Positions 26,754-35,023 of a stretch of 64,000 nt of DNA are shown piece after piece. Each line of letters opens with the position of its first letter. The stretch's first letter is position 1. The stretch spans positions 25,251 through 89,250 of the forward strand of contig CAZDVQ010000013.1 of the NCBI GenBank assembly GCA_964508975.1, read 5' to 3'. The stretch comes from CAZDVQ01 sp964508975. GTDB taxonomy: Bacteria > Bacteroidota > Bacteroidia > Chitinophagales > Saprospiraceae. The notes below the pieces were generated by a model. It saw nothing but the letters and a program-made list of their open reading frames with translations, was not told the DNA's origin and searched no databases. The position numbers were made by a program, and so were the translations under genes.

Positions 26754-27563
26754 ATGATTTACTATAAGACAGACGAAGAAATTGAGTTCTTGCGACAAAG
26801 CAACTTGATGGTCTCAAAAACACACGCAGCTGTTGCGTCTTTTATAAAGCCTGGTGTTACCGGCAAGAAATTAGATCAAATAGCTGAAGATTTCATTCGT
26901 TCAAATAATGCTATTCCCGCCTTCAAAGGTTACAAAGGTTTCCCAGGCACATTGTGTATCTCCATAAATCAAGCCGTAGTACATGGTATTCCAACTAACT
27001 ACGAGTTCAGAGATGGTGATGTTGTTTCCATGGACTGTGGGGTTAACCTCAATGGCTACTATGGCGACTCTGCCTATACTTTTGCCATTGGTAACGTATC
27101 TGACGAGGTGATGAACTTATTAAGTGTAACCTTGACCTCTTTGTACAAAGGTATTGAGCAGGCAATTGTCGGTAATCGAATTGGCGATATCTCTTTCGCT
27201 ATTCAAAATTACTGCGAGGTAGAACACAATTATGGTGTAGTCCGCGAGCTCGTTGGTCACGGTATCGGAAAACACTTACACGAAGATCCCGAGGTTCCAA
27301 ACTTCGGCAAGAGAGGTAGAGGTCCAGTTATCAAAGAAGGCTTAGTCATTGCGATTGAACCCATGATTAACCTTGGAAAACGAAATGTTGTTCAGCTGAG
27401 CGACAACTGGACCATTGAAACTAGTGATGGAAAACCTTCTGCACACTATGAACACTCTATAGCCATTCGCAAAAATGGCCCTGATATTTTGAGCGATCAC
27501 ACTATTATTGAAGAAATCGTAAAAAATAATCCAGAAATTAGGGAAATTCAGAGAAAAAGTTAG
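26754..27563 (+). CDS. map: Methionine aminopeptidase type I
   Basis: This 269-residue pita-bread enzyme removes the initiator Met. Metal ligands are visible: SMDCGVNLNGYYGDSAYTF (two Asp), LVGHGIGKHLHEDPEVPN (His), VIAIEPMI (Glu) and YEHSIAI (Glu). The substrate-pocket part CISINQAVVHGIP is intact. It is located 9 bases after secY and 24 before infA. Confidence 0.96.
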   Translation: MIYYKTDEEIEFLRQSNLMVSKTHAAVASFIKPGVTGKKLDQIAEDFIRSNNAIPAFKGYKGFPGTLCISINQAVVHGIPTNYEFRDGDVVSMDCGVNLNGYYGDSAYTFAIGNVSDEVMNLLSVTLTSLYKGIEQAIVGNRIGDISFAIQNYCEVEHNYGVVRELVGHGIGKHLHEDPEVPNFGKRGRGPVIKEGLVIAIEPMINLGKRNVVQLSDNWTIETSDGKPSAHYEHSIAIRKNGPDILSDHTIIEEIVKNNPEIREIQRKS

Positions 27564-27587
27564 AACTTTGCAGTCCAAAATTCGGGT

Positions 27588-27806
27588 ATGTCAAAAGAAG
27601 ACTTAATTAAGCTAGATGGAACTATCCTGGAAGCATTGTCAAACGCAATGTTCCGGGTTGAGTTGGAGAATGGGCATAAAATTATTGCCACCATTTCTGG
27701 AAAGATGCGGATGAATTACATTCGTATATTACCTGGTGACAAGGTTTGCGTCGAAATGTCTCCTTATGACCTCAGTAGAGGTCGAATTAATTACAGGTAC
27801 AAATAA
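27588..27806 (+). CDS. infA: Translation initiation factor IF-1
   Basis: This 72-residue OB-fold protein has MSKEDLIKLDGTILEALSNA, FRVELENGHKIIATISGKMR and a terminal YDLSRGRINYRYK. It blocks the A site during initiation, working with IF-2 and IF-3. Length is exact for the family. Confidence 0.97.
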   Translation: MSKEDLIKLDGTILEALSNAMFRVELENGHKIIATISGKMRMNYIRILPGDKVCVEMSPYDLSRGRINYRYK

Positions 27807-27832
27807 TTTAAGCAATCGCTCAATATTTAACT

Positions 27833-27949
27833 ATGAAAGTTCGTCCTTCTGTAAAAAAGCGTTCGGTTGACTGCAAAGTAGTTCGTCGTAACGGCAAAAT
27901 TTACGTAATCAACAAAAAGAATCCTAAGTTCAAACAACGTCAGGGTTAA
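27833..27949 (+). CDS. rpmJ: 50S ribosomal protein L36, zinc-less
   Basis: This is a 38-residue frame: MKVRPSVKKRSVDCKVVRRN, then GKIYVINKKNPKFKQRQG. The zinc ligands of the C+ form are mostly gone (Ser at 11, no Cys near 27, Phe in place of the His), leaving only one Cys. This fits the zinc-independent type common in Bacteroidota. It sits between infA and rpsM as expected. Confidence 0.96.
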   Translation: MKVRPSVKKRSVDCKVVRRNGKIYVINKKNPKFKQRQG

Positions 27950-27977
27950 TTCTTAAGTTTTATAATAAAAATTCGAC

Positions 27978-28355
27978 ATGGCTCGTATAGCTGGTGTAGA
28001 CTTACCTAAAAACAAACGCGGTTTTATCGCGCTTACCCACATTTACGGCATTGGCCGTACTTCTGCTAACCAAATTTTAGCAGCTGCTGAAGTTGATGAA
28101 ACCCTCAAAGTCCATGAGTGGACCGAAGAGAATATCGCCAACATTCGTAGGGTTATTAATGATGATTTCAAAGTTGAAGGTGCACTTCGCGGTGAAGTTC
28201 AACTGAACATCAAACGTTTGATGGATATCGCTTGTTACCGTGGTTTACGCCACCGTAAAGGCTTGCCTTTGAGAGGTCAACGTACTCGTACTAATGCTCG
28301 TACCCGTAAAGGTAAGCGCAAAACCGTTGCCAACAAAAAACAAGTAGGTAAATAA
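27978..28355 (+). CDS. rpsM: 30S ribosomal protein S13
   Basis: This 125-residue protein begins MARIAGVDLPKNKRGFIALT, with the C-terminal basic tail GQRTRTNARTRKGKRKTVAN that contacts P-site tRNA. It opens the alpha-operon part of the cluster. Confidence 0.97.
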   Translation: MARIAGVDLPKNKRGFIALTHIYGIGRTSANQILAAAEVDETLKVHEWTEENIANIRRVINDDFKVEGALRGEVQLNIKRLMDIACYRGLRHRKGLPLRGQRTRTNARTRKGKRKTVANKKQVGK

Positions 28356-28381
28356 TCAATCTAAGTAAATAATCTTAAGCT

Positions 28382-28777
28382 ATGGCTAAGTCAACTAATA
28401 CAAAGAAAGTAAAGAAAAAGAACGTCCGAATCGACGCGCATGGTCAAGTGCACGTTCAGGCGTCTTTCAACAATATCATCGTCTCTGTGACAAACAAAGA
28501 CGGTCAGGTGATCTCTTGGGGCTCTGCTGGTAAATCTGGCTTCCGTGGCTCTAAAAAGAATACACCTTTCGCCGCTCAAGTTGCAGCAACGGATGCTGCT
28601 AAGGTAGCACACGATTTAGGAATGCGTACCGCTGATGTCTTCGTTAAAGGCCCCGGTTCTGGACGTGAATCTGCAATACGTGCTATTGATGCCTCTGGTA
28701 TCAAAGTAATCCTTATTAATGACATCACTCCGATTCCTCACAACGGTTGTCGCCCTCCGAAGCGTCGTCGTGTGTAA
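28382..28777 (+). CDS. rpsK: 30S ribosomal protein S11
   Basis: This 131-residue protein contains VHVQASFNNIIVSVTNKDGQ and ends PIPHNGCRPPKRRRV. It is a platform protein lying near the mRNA exit and S7. Confidence 0.97.
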   Translation: MAKSTNTKKVKKKNVRIDAHGQVHVQASFNNIIVSVTNKDGQVISWGSAGKSGFRGSKKNTPFAAQVAATDAAKVAHDLGMRTADVFVKGPGSGRESAIRAIDASGIKVILINDITPIPHNGCRPPKRRRV

Positions 28778-28814
28778 TCATTTTCCTGTAAAGGCTTAAA
28801 TTTAATTTCTTGTA

Positions 28815-29426
28815 ATGGCACGTTATACTGGACCTGCAACCAAAAAATCTAGATCTTTCGGTCAAGCCCTTTTCGGTTTTGATAAGAACTTTGAACGCCG
28901 TAAATATCCGCCAGGACAACACGGACCTTCTCGTCGCCGTAAACAAAAATCTGACTATGCCCTCCAGTTGATGGAGAAGCAAAAGGCTAAATACACTTAC
29001 GGTGTATTGGAGCGTCAGTTCCGTCGTATCTTTGATAAAGCTAGCCGTAAAGGTGGTGTAACAGGTGAAAACCTGTTCCAATTGCTAGAAGCTAGACTGG
29101 ACAATACTGTTTTCCGCCTCGGCATCGCCACTACTCGTCGTGCTGCACGCCAGTTGGTTAACCACAAACACATTGCGGTAAACGGTATCGTTACGAATAT
29201 CCCTTCATTTACCCTTCGCCCTGGTGATATCGTTAGTGTACGTGGTAAATCTCGTAACCTCGAGGTTATCGGTACTAACGTTAGCTCTAAAGCTGAAGTT
29301 CGCAAGTACGCTTGGTTAGAGTGGAACGCTGATAAAATGGAAGGTATCTACATTCAAAATCCTTCTAGGGATCAAATTCCTGAAAATATTAACGAACAGC
29401 TCATCGTAGAATTGTATTCTAAATAA
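28815..29426 (+). CDS. rpsD: 30S ribosomal protein S4
   Basis: This 203-residue protein begins MARYTGPATKKSRSFGQALF. The S4 RNA-binding domain shows LEARLDNTVFRLGIATTRRA and VNHKHIAVNGIVTNIPSF. The N-terminal cysteine-type zinc knuckle of some S4 proteins is absent. A strong terminator-like hairpin follows before rpoA. Confidence 0.97.
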   Translation: MARYTGPATKKSRSFGQALFGFDKNFERRKYPPGQHGPSRRRKQKSDYALQLMEKQKAKYTYGVLERQFRRIFDKASRKGGVTGENLFQLLEARLDNTVFRLGIATTRRAARQLVNHKHIAVNGIVTNIPSFTLRPGDIVSVRGKSRNLEVIGTNVSSKAEVRKYAWLEWNADKMEGIYIQNPSRDQIPENINEQLIVELYSK

Positions 29427-29448
29427 CGATGCCTTTCGCTTAAATCAT

Positions 29449-29498
29449 ACTTTAGAACTTCTCGAGCAACTATGCTTAGAAGTTCTAAAGTTTTTTTT
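29449..29498 (+). terminator. Terminator/attenuator between rpsD and rpoA
   Basis: ACTTTAGAACTTCT (29449-29462) pairs perfectly with AGAAGTTCTAAAGT (29478-29491), a 14-bp stem with a 15-base loop, followed by eight T. It is the only strong intrinsic terminator inside the S10-alpha run, so read-through or a new promoter must supply rpoA and rplQ. AAACTTTG at 29513-29520 is a one-mismatch -7 candidate just before the rpoA ATG. Confidence 0.78.
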
Positions 29499-29530
29499 CA
29501 ATACGCTTTTTAAAACTTTGTTTCCCGCAT

Positions 29531-30529
29531 ATGAGTATCCTAAACTTCCAGAAGCCTGATAAAATTATCATGCAAAAAGCGGATGATTTCGAAGGAACGT
29601 TCGAGTTTCGTCCTTTAGAACCTGGCTTTGGTCAAACCATCGGTAACGCACTTCGTCGTGTTTTACTGTCTTCTCTTGATGGTTACTCTATTACCGCAAT
29701 CAAAATTGCTGGTGTTGATCATGAGTTTTCTTCCATTCCTGGTGTAGTTGAGGATGTTGTTGATATCATCCTTAACCTCAAGCAAATCCGTCTCAAGCAT
29801 GTCTTGAACGATGATGAGTCTGAACAGGAAAAAGTATACCTTACTATCACTGGTAAAGACCAGTTCTTGGCTGGCGATATCGAAGCCCACACCAACGTTT
29901 TCCGCGTGATGAATCCCGACCTCGTGATTTGCAACATGGAATCTATGGTGAAACTCGAAATCGAGATGACTATCGGTAAAGGCCGTGGTTATGTTCCCGC
30001 TGAAGAGAATATGCCTAAAGATGCACCTATTGGTTACATTCCAATCGATGCTATCTATACCCCAGTTAAAAATGTTTCTTACCGTGTTGAAAACAGCCGT
30101 GTAGGTCAACGTACTGACTACGAGAAACTCGTAATCGACGTGAAAACTGACGGTACTATCCACCCGGAAGAAGCTATCAAAGAAGCTGCTCGTATCTTGA
30201 TTCAACACCTCATGTTGATTTCTGACGAGAATATTACCTTCGACGATGCTACGCGTCAAGAAGATAATATCGTTGATGAGCATGTACTCCACATGCGCAA
30301 GTTGTTGAAAACTTCACTCGAAGACCTCGACTTGTCTGTACGTGCTTACAACTGCTTGAAAGCCGCTAAAATTAATACACTCGCAGAGGTTGTTCGCTAC
30401 GACACCGCTGAATTGCTCAAGTTCCGTAACTTCGGTAAAAAGTCTTTGGTTGAAATCGAAGAGTTACTCACCGAGAAAGGCTTGACTTTCGGTATGGATT
30501 TGTCTAAGTACAAACTCGACGAAGAATAA
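29531..30529 (+). CDS. rpoA: DNA-directed RNA polymerase subunit alpha
   Basis: This 332-residue protein has the N-terminal dimerisation domain FGQTIGNALRRVLLSSLDGY and the C-terminal helix-hairpin-helix domain (LDLSVRAYNCLKAAKINTLA, FGKKSLVEIEELL), which contacts UP elements and activators. It is normal in length. It is isolated from rpsD by 104 bases that contain a terminator. Confidence 0.97.
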   Translation: MSILNFQKPDKIIMQKADDFEGTFEFRPLEPGFGQTIGNALRRVLLSSLDGYSITAIKIAGVDHEFSSIPGVVEDVVDIILNLKQIRLKHVLNDDESEQEKVYLTITGKDQFLAGDIEAHTNVFRVMNPDLVICNMESMVKLEIEMTIGKGRGYVPAEENMPKDAPIGYIPIDAIYTPVKNVSYRVENSRVGQRTDYEKLVIDVKTDGTIHPEEAIKEAARILIQHLMLISDENITFDDATRQEDNIVDEHVLHMRKLLKTSLEDLDLSVRAYNCLKAAKINTLAEVVRYDTAELLKFRNFGKKSLVEIEELLTEKGLTFGMDLSKYKLDEE

Positions 30530-30615
30530 TCAATTCAAATTGTAGTAATCGGCTTGAACCATACCGGTTTGCTGATGCTACGAAGTTCACTTCATCTTTA
30601 ACTTTTTAATGACTC

Positions 30616-31164
30616 ATGCGTCACGGTAAGAAATTTAACCACTTAGGTCGTAAAACCGCCCACCGCGCTGCTTTGTTGAGTAACTTGGCTATCGCCTTGA
30701 TCACACACAAGCGCATCAACACTACTTTAGCTAAAGCCAAAGCCCTTCGCGTTTACGTTGAACCGCTTTTGACTAAATCTAAAGAAAACACTACCCACAA
30801 CCGTCGTGTTGTGTTTAGCTACCTCCAAAACAAAGAAGTTCTTACTGAATTGTTCAGTACAGTAGCTGAAAAAATCGCTGACCGCCCAGGTGGTTACACC
30901 CGTATCATTAAAACTGGTTACAGATTAGGTGACAACGCGGAGACTTGTATGATCGAGCTGGTTGACTTCAACGAGGTTTACACGAAAGACTCTGGCGAAA
31001 AATCTACTACTCGTCGCCGTCGTAAGAAAAGCGGTGGTGCTTCTAACGTTGGTGCTGAAACAGTTGCTCCAGTTGTTGAAGAAGTGGCTCCAGTTGTTGA
31101 AGATGTTGTTGAAAACAACGATGCTCCAGCTGAAGAATCTACAGAAGATAAGACAGAGGCATAG
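30616..31164 (+). CDS. rplQ: 50S ribosomal protein L17 with acidic tail
   Basis: This 182-residue protein has the L17 core (GRKTAHRAALLSNLAIALIT, and ADRPGGYTRIIKTGYRLGDN) in residues 1-125. After a basic RRRRKKSGG stretch comes an acidic Val/Glu/Pro tail (VVEEVAPVVEDVVENNDAPA) not found in the 127-residue Escherichia coli protein. It ends the ribosomal cluster and is followed by a clear terminator. Confidence 0.95.
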   Translation: MRHGKKFNHLGRKTAHRAALLSNLAIALITHKRINTTLAKAKALRVYVEPLLTKSKENTTHNRRVVFSYLQNKEVLTELFSTVAEKIADRPGGYTRIIKTGYRLGDNAETCMIELVDFNEVYTKDSGEKSTTRRRRKKSGGASNVGAETVAPVVEEVAPVVEDVVENNDAPAEESTEDKTEA

Positions 31165-31185
31165 TCCTTCCCGTCTTCATCATAT

Positions 31186-31220
31186 AAAGCCCCTGTTTGT
31201 TTTCAAGCAGGGGCTTTTTT
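31186..31220 (+). terminator. Terminator after rplQ
   Basis: AAAGCCCCTG pairs with CAGGGGCTTT around a 12-base loop, followed by a run of T. It closes the long ribosomal-protein transcript. Confidence 0.85.
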
Positions 31221-31247
31221 ATGCCTTTATACCATGATTTTTTTAAT

Positions 31248-31871
31248 TATTTGGGCGTTGCGGCCTACGGCCGCCGCTGTCCTTCGGGTGCGCTAAACGC
31301 TTAGTGCTTCGCGGGGCGTATGTCTATACGCCCCTACTACGCACCGCGGCTGACGCCGCGCCCTTCGGCCAGCTAACGCGACGGCGGGTATAAGCCGCCG
31401 TGGTGGTGTCTAAGGTCACAGGAATTAGGTTTTTTAGATGAGAAATTTTATCCCCCTGCGCCAGCGGAATGCCATTAAGCGTTAATTTTTCAGGGTTTTA
31501 TAACCACCCCGTCTGCGTTACAGGGTGTAAAACACCCTGTGCGCATCCACCCCTCCTTGAAAAGGAGGGGAACTGGCTTATTCTTTTAAATAACTGTAAA
31601 TCAAATATTTATAGCAAGGCATGAGCTCCCCTCCTTTTCAAGGAGGGGTGGATGCAAGCGGAACGCGAAGCGTGAAGCGCAGCAGACGGGGTGGTTACTT
31701 TGGCCGAAAAATGCTGAAAAACAAACAAAATAATTAACGCTTAATGGCATTGTGCGCCAGCGATGTGGAGCGGTGGCCCGTAGGGCCAGACCCGCAGGGG
31801 CCGAGCGATTAGCGAGCCGCGCAACGTAGCGGCGGCGACCATCGGGAGCCGAGGCGCCCAAATAAAAAAAT
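31248..31871. repeat. Two-armed GC-rich element with 282-bp centre
   Basis: The left arm (31248-31410) starts TTTGGGCG and contains GCGGCC-TAC-GGCCGC. The right arm (31753-31871) ends GGCGCCCAAATAAA and carries GCCC-GTA-GGGC and AGCGATTAGCG (31804-31814). The centre is the terminal-inverted-repeat element 31469-31750. It fills most of the 800-base gap between rplQ and the FGE-like gene; 31872-31965 shows nothing else clear. Confidence 0.78.
31469..31750. mobile_element. MITE-like 282-bp element, copy 1
   Basis: Terminal inverted repeats are ATGCCATTAAGCGTTAATT (31469) and its complement ending at 31750. Inside are nested inverted repeats: ACCACCCCGTCTGCG against AGCAGACGGGGTGGT, and perfect stems ACAGGGTGT-AAA-ACACCCTGT and CCCCTCCTT-GAA-AAGGAGGGG. 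It has no coding capacity. The 10-base word TGCGCCAGCG occurs just outside both ends (31457-31466, 31753-31762), which may be a target duplication. It is about 97 percent identical by eye to the copy at 42583-42863. Confidence 0.72.
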
Positions 31872-31965
31872 ATCAATCCCATTGAACGGATTTCATATTC
31901 CGGGGTATTTGTCATTGTAATTACTGCGCACTAGTGCCCTTTGCTTTGACCTTTAAACCTCAACC

Positions 31966-33867
31966 ATGAAAAATATTATCTTGCTGCTGTGCCTGCTGTG
32001 CAGCCATTATCTACAAGCTGGGAACGACCCCAGGCCGCAACCCGTTTACTCCATTGTACGCGAAATCCATGAACTAGCATGGTACGAGCAACAAGCCGAT
32101 TTGTGGAAAGCAAGCCTTGATCAACAAGCCAATAACCCCGATGGCTGGCTCAATTATTATCGTGCCGCCCGCAATATCCGCATCTTGTCGGGAGAGTCGA
32201 AGAAACATACCATCGCCAACATCATGGCAGGCATTGAACAACACGTTAAAGGGAGCTTTACCTACCATTTTGTGCGTTACCTGGAATCGCCCGACCGATT
32301 TGGCGACGATACCGAGCTACAAAAAGCCATCGCCCTGGCCCCGGACCGCTGGGAATACTATCCCGATTTGATGAATATCAACCTGGTGAAATACAACCCC
32401 GATGCCCTGAAAACTATATCGGAGCAATGGCTGGCCTCCGCGCAAATGTCGCCAGGTATTTTGGCATGGAACTACAATGCCTTGATTGGCTTGCCCGCTG
32501 ATGCGATATTACTTACCGGCGGCGATAATGACACCTATCCAGCATTACTCCTGCAACACGGCCGAGGTTTCCGCACCGATGTACTGGTGGTGAACGAGTA
32601 TCTCTGCGCCCTAGGCGATTATCGCAAACGGGTATTTGAAAAAGCAGGCATTGAAGACCCCGCCAAAGGGCAAGACGTAGCAGATGCTGATAGCTTGGTT
32701 CAACACCTCATCAAGCATACGAAACGCCCGGTTTACCTAATGATTACCACCTGTGATCAACGGACGGAACAGTTTACCGAGCAGTTATACCTTACAGGAT
32801 TAACCTATCGCTACTCGCCAACCAACTACGACAACATGGCTGAGCTGCTGAACAATTACGAGCACCTATGGCTGAAAGACCAACTTAAAACCCGTGTATT
32901 AACCGATATCTCTGCATCGGTGCTGGATCAAATCAATGCGAATTACCTCGCTGCACTCATTAAACTGCATAGGCACTACATGGAGAAAGGCGATAAAGCC
33001 CTAGCTGCTGAAACCAAGGCCATGATGCTGGATATTGCCCAACGAGCCGATTACATGGACATGGTGCGCGAGTATCTGGATGAAACTATCATTTGGACCA
33101 GCAAGCCTATCTTGAGCATCAATATCAAGAGCCTTGAAAAAAGCATGAAGGCGTTAAGTCCTAAACTATATGCCGCAGAGGCAGAGTTAAGTAACGAACA
33201 GTACGAACTGTTTTTACAAGATTTGCTCAAACGCCATGAGTTTGACAAACTCAACCAGGCTCGTATCGCAGATAAAGACTGGAAACGCTACCTGCCTGCT
33301 GATGCGCAACACCTCAGTCCGAAAGATTATTTTGCTCACAGTACTTTTGACGGGCCTAACTTCCCGGTGGTGAGCATCAGTTATGAGGCTGCACTGTTGT
33401 ACTGCGATTGGTTAACCCAGCAATACAACGATGCTGACCCGAAAAAACGCCAGTACAAAAAGGTGAAATTCAGATTGCCCAGCGAGGCCGAATGGGAGCA
33501 AGCCGCTAGGGCCAACCGTGCTGCTGTGCTTTACCCCTGGGGCGGTAATCTGGTGACGAACCAGAAAGGCTGCTTTTTAGGCAACTTTGATGTAGAACGC
33601 GAAAAGCCCTGTGAAGGCTGTCCTGCTAAAGCCGAGGCAAACGATGGAGGATGGTTTACCACGCCCGTAACCACTTATTACCCCAATGACTTAGGCCTGT
33701 ACAACATGTCGGGTAACGTATCCGAGATGGTTAATGCCAAAGGCATAGCCAAGGGAGGCAGTTGGTACCACAGCCCCGATGCGGCAAAAATTACAGGACA
33801 ACAAACCTATGAAGGCGCACAACCGTATGTAGGATTCCGTATCTTCATGGAAGTGATTGAACAATAA
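31966..33867 (+). CDS. Exported FGE-sulfatase-fold protein with long N-terminal region
   Basis: This 633-residue protein has a signal peptide (MKNIILLLCLLCSHYLQAGN). Residues about 175-215 (AILLTGGDNDTYPALLLQ, and TDVLVVNEYL) resemble the soluble tail of DUF2723-type membrane proteins. Residues about 430-633 are an FGE/SUMF1 fold: FRLPSEAEWEQAARANR, DLGLYNMSGNVSEMV, KGGSWYHSP, VGFRIFMEV. The catalytic cysteines of true formylglycine-generating enzyme are not seen, so it is probably structural or binding, like GldJ/GldK relatives. An ECF sigma factor gene starts three bases after the stop. Confidence 0.72.
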   Translation: MKNIILLLCLLCSHYLQAGNDPRPQPVYSIVREIHELAWYEQQADLWKASLDQQANNPDGWLNYYRAARNIRILSGESKKHTIANIMAGIEQHVKGSFTYHFVRYLESPDRFGDDTELQKAIALAPDRWEYYPDLMNINLVKYNPDALKTISEQWLASAQMSPGILAWNYNALIGLPADAILLTGGDNDTYPALLLQHGRGFRTDVLVVNEYLCALGDYRKRVFEKAGIEDPAKGQDVADADSLVQHLIKHTKRPVYLMITTCDQRTEQFTEQLYLTGLTYRYSPTNYDNMAELLNNYEHLWLKDQLKTRVLTDISASVLDQINANYLAALIKLHRHYMEKGDKALAAETKAMMLDIAQRADYMDMVREYLDETIIWTSKPILSINIKSLEKSMKALSPKLYAAEAELSNEQYELFLQDLLKRHEFDKLNQARIADKDWKRYLPADAQHLSPKDYFAHSTFDGPNFPVVSISYEAALLYCDWLTQQYNDADPKKRQYKKVKFRLPSEAEWEQAARANRAAVLYPWGGNLVTNQKGCFLGNFDVEREKPCEGCPAKAEANDGGWFTTPVTTYYPNDLGLYNMSGNVSEMVNAKGIAKGGSWYHSPDAAKITGQQTYEGAQPYVGFRIFMEVIEQ

Positions 33868-33870
33868 GCC

Positions 33871-34458
33871 GTGTTTTTCAAAAAAACAACATACAAGGAT
33901 ATGCCCGACGAGGCCTTGCTTCCCGCCATTGCTGGCGGGAAGCAGGCAGCCTTCGACGAGTTGTACCTTCGGTACTCGGATAGATTGTACCGCTTTTTCA
34001 TGCGGATGTTGAACAACAACGCTATGCAGGCGGAGGACTTGACCCAAGAAACTTTTATCAAGGTTTTTCAAGCCGCAGCCCGCTTTGACCCCGAGCGTAA
34101 CTTTAACGCCTGGTGTTTTCATATAGCCCACAACCTCTTAAAAAACCACTGGCGCAAACAGTCGAAACTAGCTTACGATGAACTGGATGAACTAGACGAC
34201 ATTGCCTCTGGCAACAACATTCCCCAGGCGCTCGATTACCAGAAGTTCCAGGAAAATCTAGACGAAGTATTGCTACAACTCAAGGAGGGCCACCGGGCTT
34301 GTTTTATACTGCGTTACCAAGAAGGGCTCTCGATGAAAGAAATCAGCGAGGTATGTCAAGTACCTGAAGGCACCGTCCGGTCGAGGATACATTACAGCCT
34401 GAAATACTTGTCCACCCAACTGCGCCACTTTGAAGTTTTGAACACCACAGCACCTTAA
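33871..34458 (+). CDS. ECF sigma-70 family RNA polymerase sigma factor
   Basis: This 195-residue protein uses a GTG start three bases after the FGE-like gene; an ATG at 33901 is an alternative. Region 2 is visible (FDELYLRYSDRLYRFFMRML, QAEDLTQETFIKVFQAA, NAWCFHIAHNLLKNHWRK). Region 4 is also visible (CFILRYQEGLSMKEISEVCQ, VPEGTVRSRIHYSLKYL). It would direct polymerase to a stress or envelope regulon. The following gene is a likely anti-sigma factor. Confidence 0.9.
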   Translation: MFFKKTTYKDMPDEALLPAIAGGKQAAFDELYLRYSDRLYRFFMRMLNNNAMQAEDLTQETFIKVFQAAARFDPERNFNAWCFHIAHNLLKNHWRKQSKLAYDELDELDDIASGNNIPQALDYQKFQENLDEVLLQLKEGHRACFILRYQEGLSMKEISEVCQVPEGTVRSRIHYSLKYLSTQLRHFEVLNTTAP

Positions 34459-34462
34459 GATT

Positions 34463-35023
34463 ATGGAAAAATTTGAACGATATGAACAACTCTTGCAGCA
34501 AAAAGCATATGAGGAGCTTACGCCGCAAGAACAAGCACTGGCCGAAACCTTTGGTGGTGCCGAATCATATACTGCATCGCGGGCTGCATTGTTGGCATTG
34601 CAACAACATTTGCAACACAACGGTGCTAAACCATCGGCAGGACTGCAACAGCGTTTGCGCCGCCAATTACCACGGCGTTTGTATAGCTTTAGTGCATTAG
34701 GCTTGGTGTCGGCTGCAATACTGCTCCTGACCTTAGGTACAGCCTTGGGTTATACCTTGCGGGTATTGACCAGCCCTGATCCGGCTCCGCAAGCGCCAGC
34801 AGAACCATCGGTTAAATATGCTACTATTCACGATACCATTTACTTGGACCGCATCGTGGAGAAAACCATTAAGGTGATAGAACGAGTGCCCACTTATAAA
34901 TCGCCGCAGTACAACATTTCACCTAAGACTCAAGACACTGCCAAGTTTGCATCGCAGCCTAAGGGTAGGAGCTTGAAAGAAGATGCTGACTTGTTGCGCT
35001 TTGTGGATAGGCGGGGGATTTAA
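34463..35023 (+). CDS. Single-pass membrane protein, probable anti-sigma factor
   Basis: This 186-residue protein has a charged cytoplasmic head with ELTPQEQALAETFGG, one membrane helix at about residues 72-95 (FSALGLVSAAILLLTLGTAL) and a proline-rich periplasmic tail. No zinc-binding HxxxCxxC motif is present. The position four bases after an ECF sigma gene and the topology suggest sigma sequestration; sequence alone does not prove it. Its end overlaps the convergent aroE end by four bases. Confidence 0.6.
   Translation: MEKFERYEQLLQQKAYEELTPQEQALAETFGGAESYTASRAALLALQQHLQHNGAKPSAGLQQRLRRQLPRRLYSFSALGLVSAAILLLTLGTALGYTLRVLTSPDPAPQAPAEPSVKYATIHDTIYLDRIVEKTIKVIERVPTYKSPQYNISPKTQDTAKFASQPKGRSLKEDADLLRFVDRRGI

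Noticed and set aside
29663..30292. 209-residue frame antisense to rpoA
   Set aside because: It is a shadow of the highly conserved rpoA frame.
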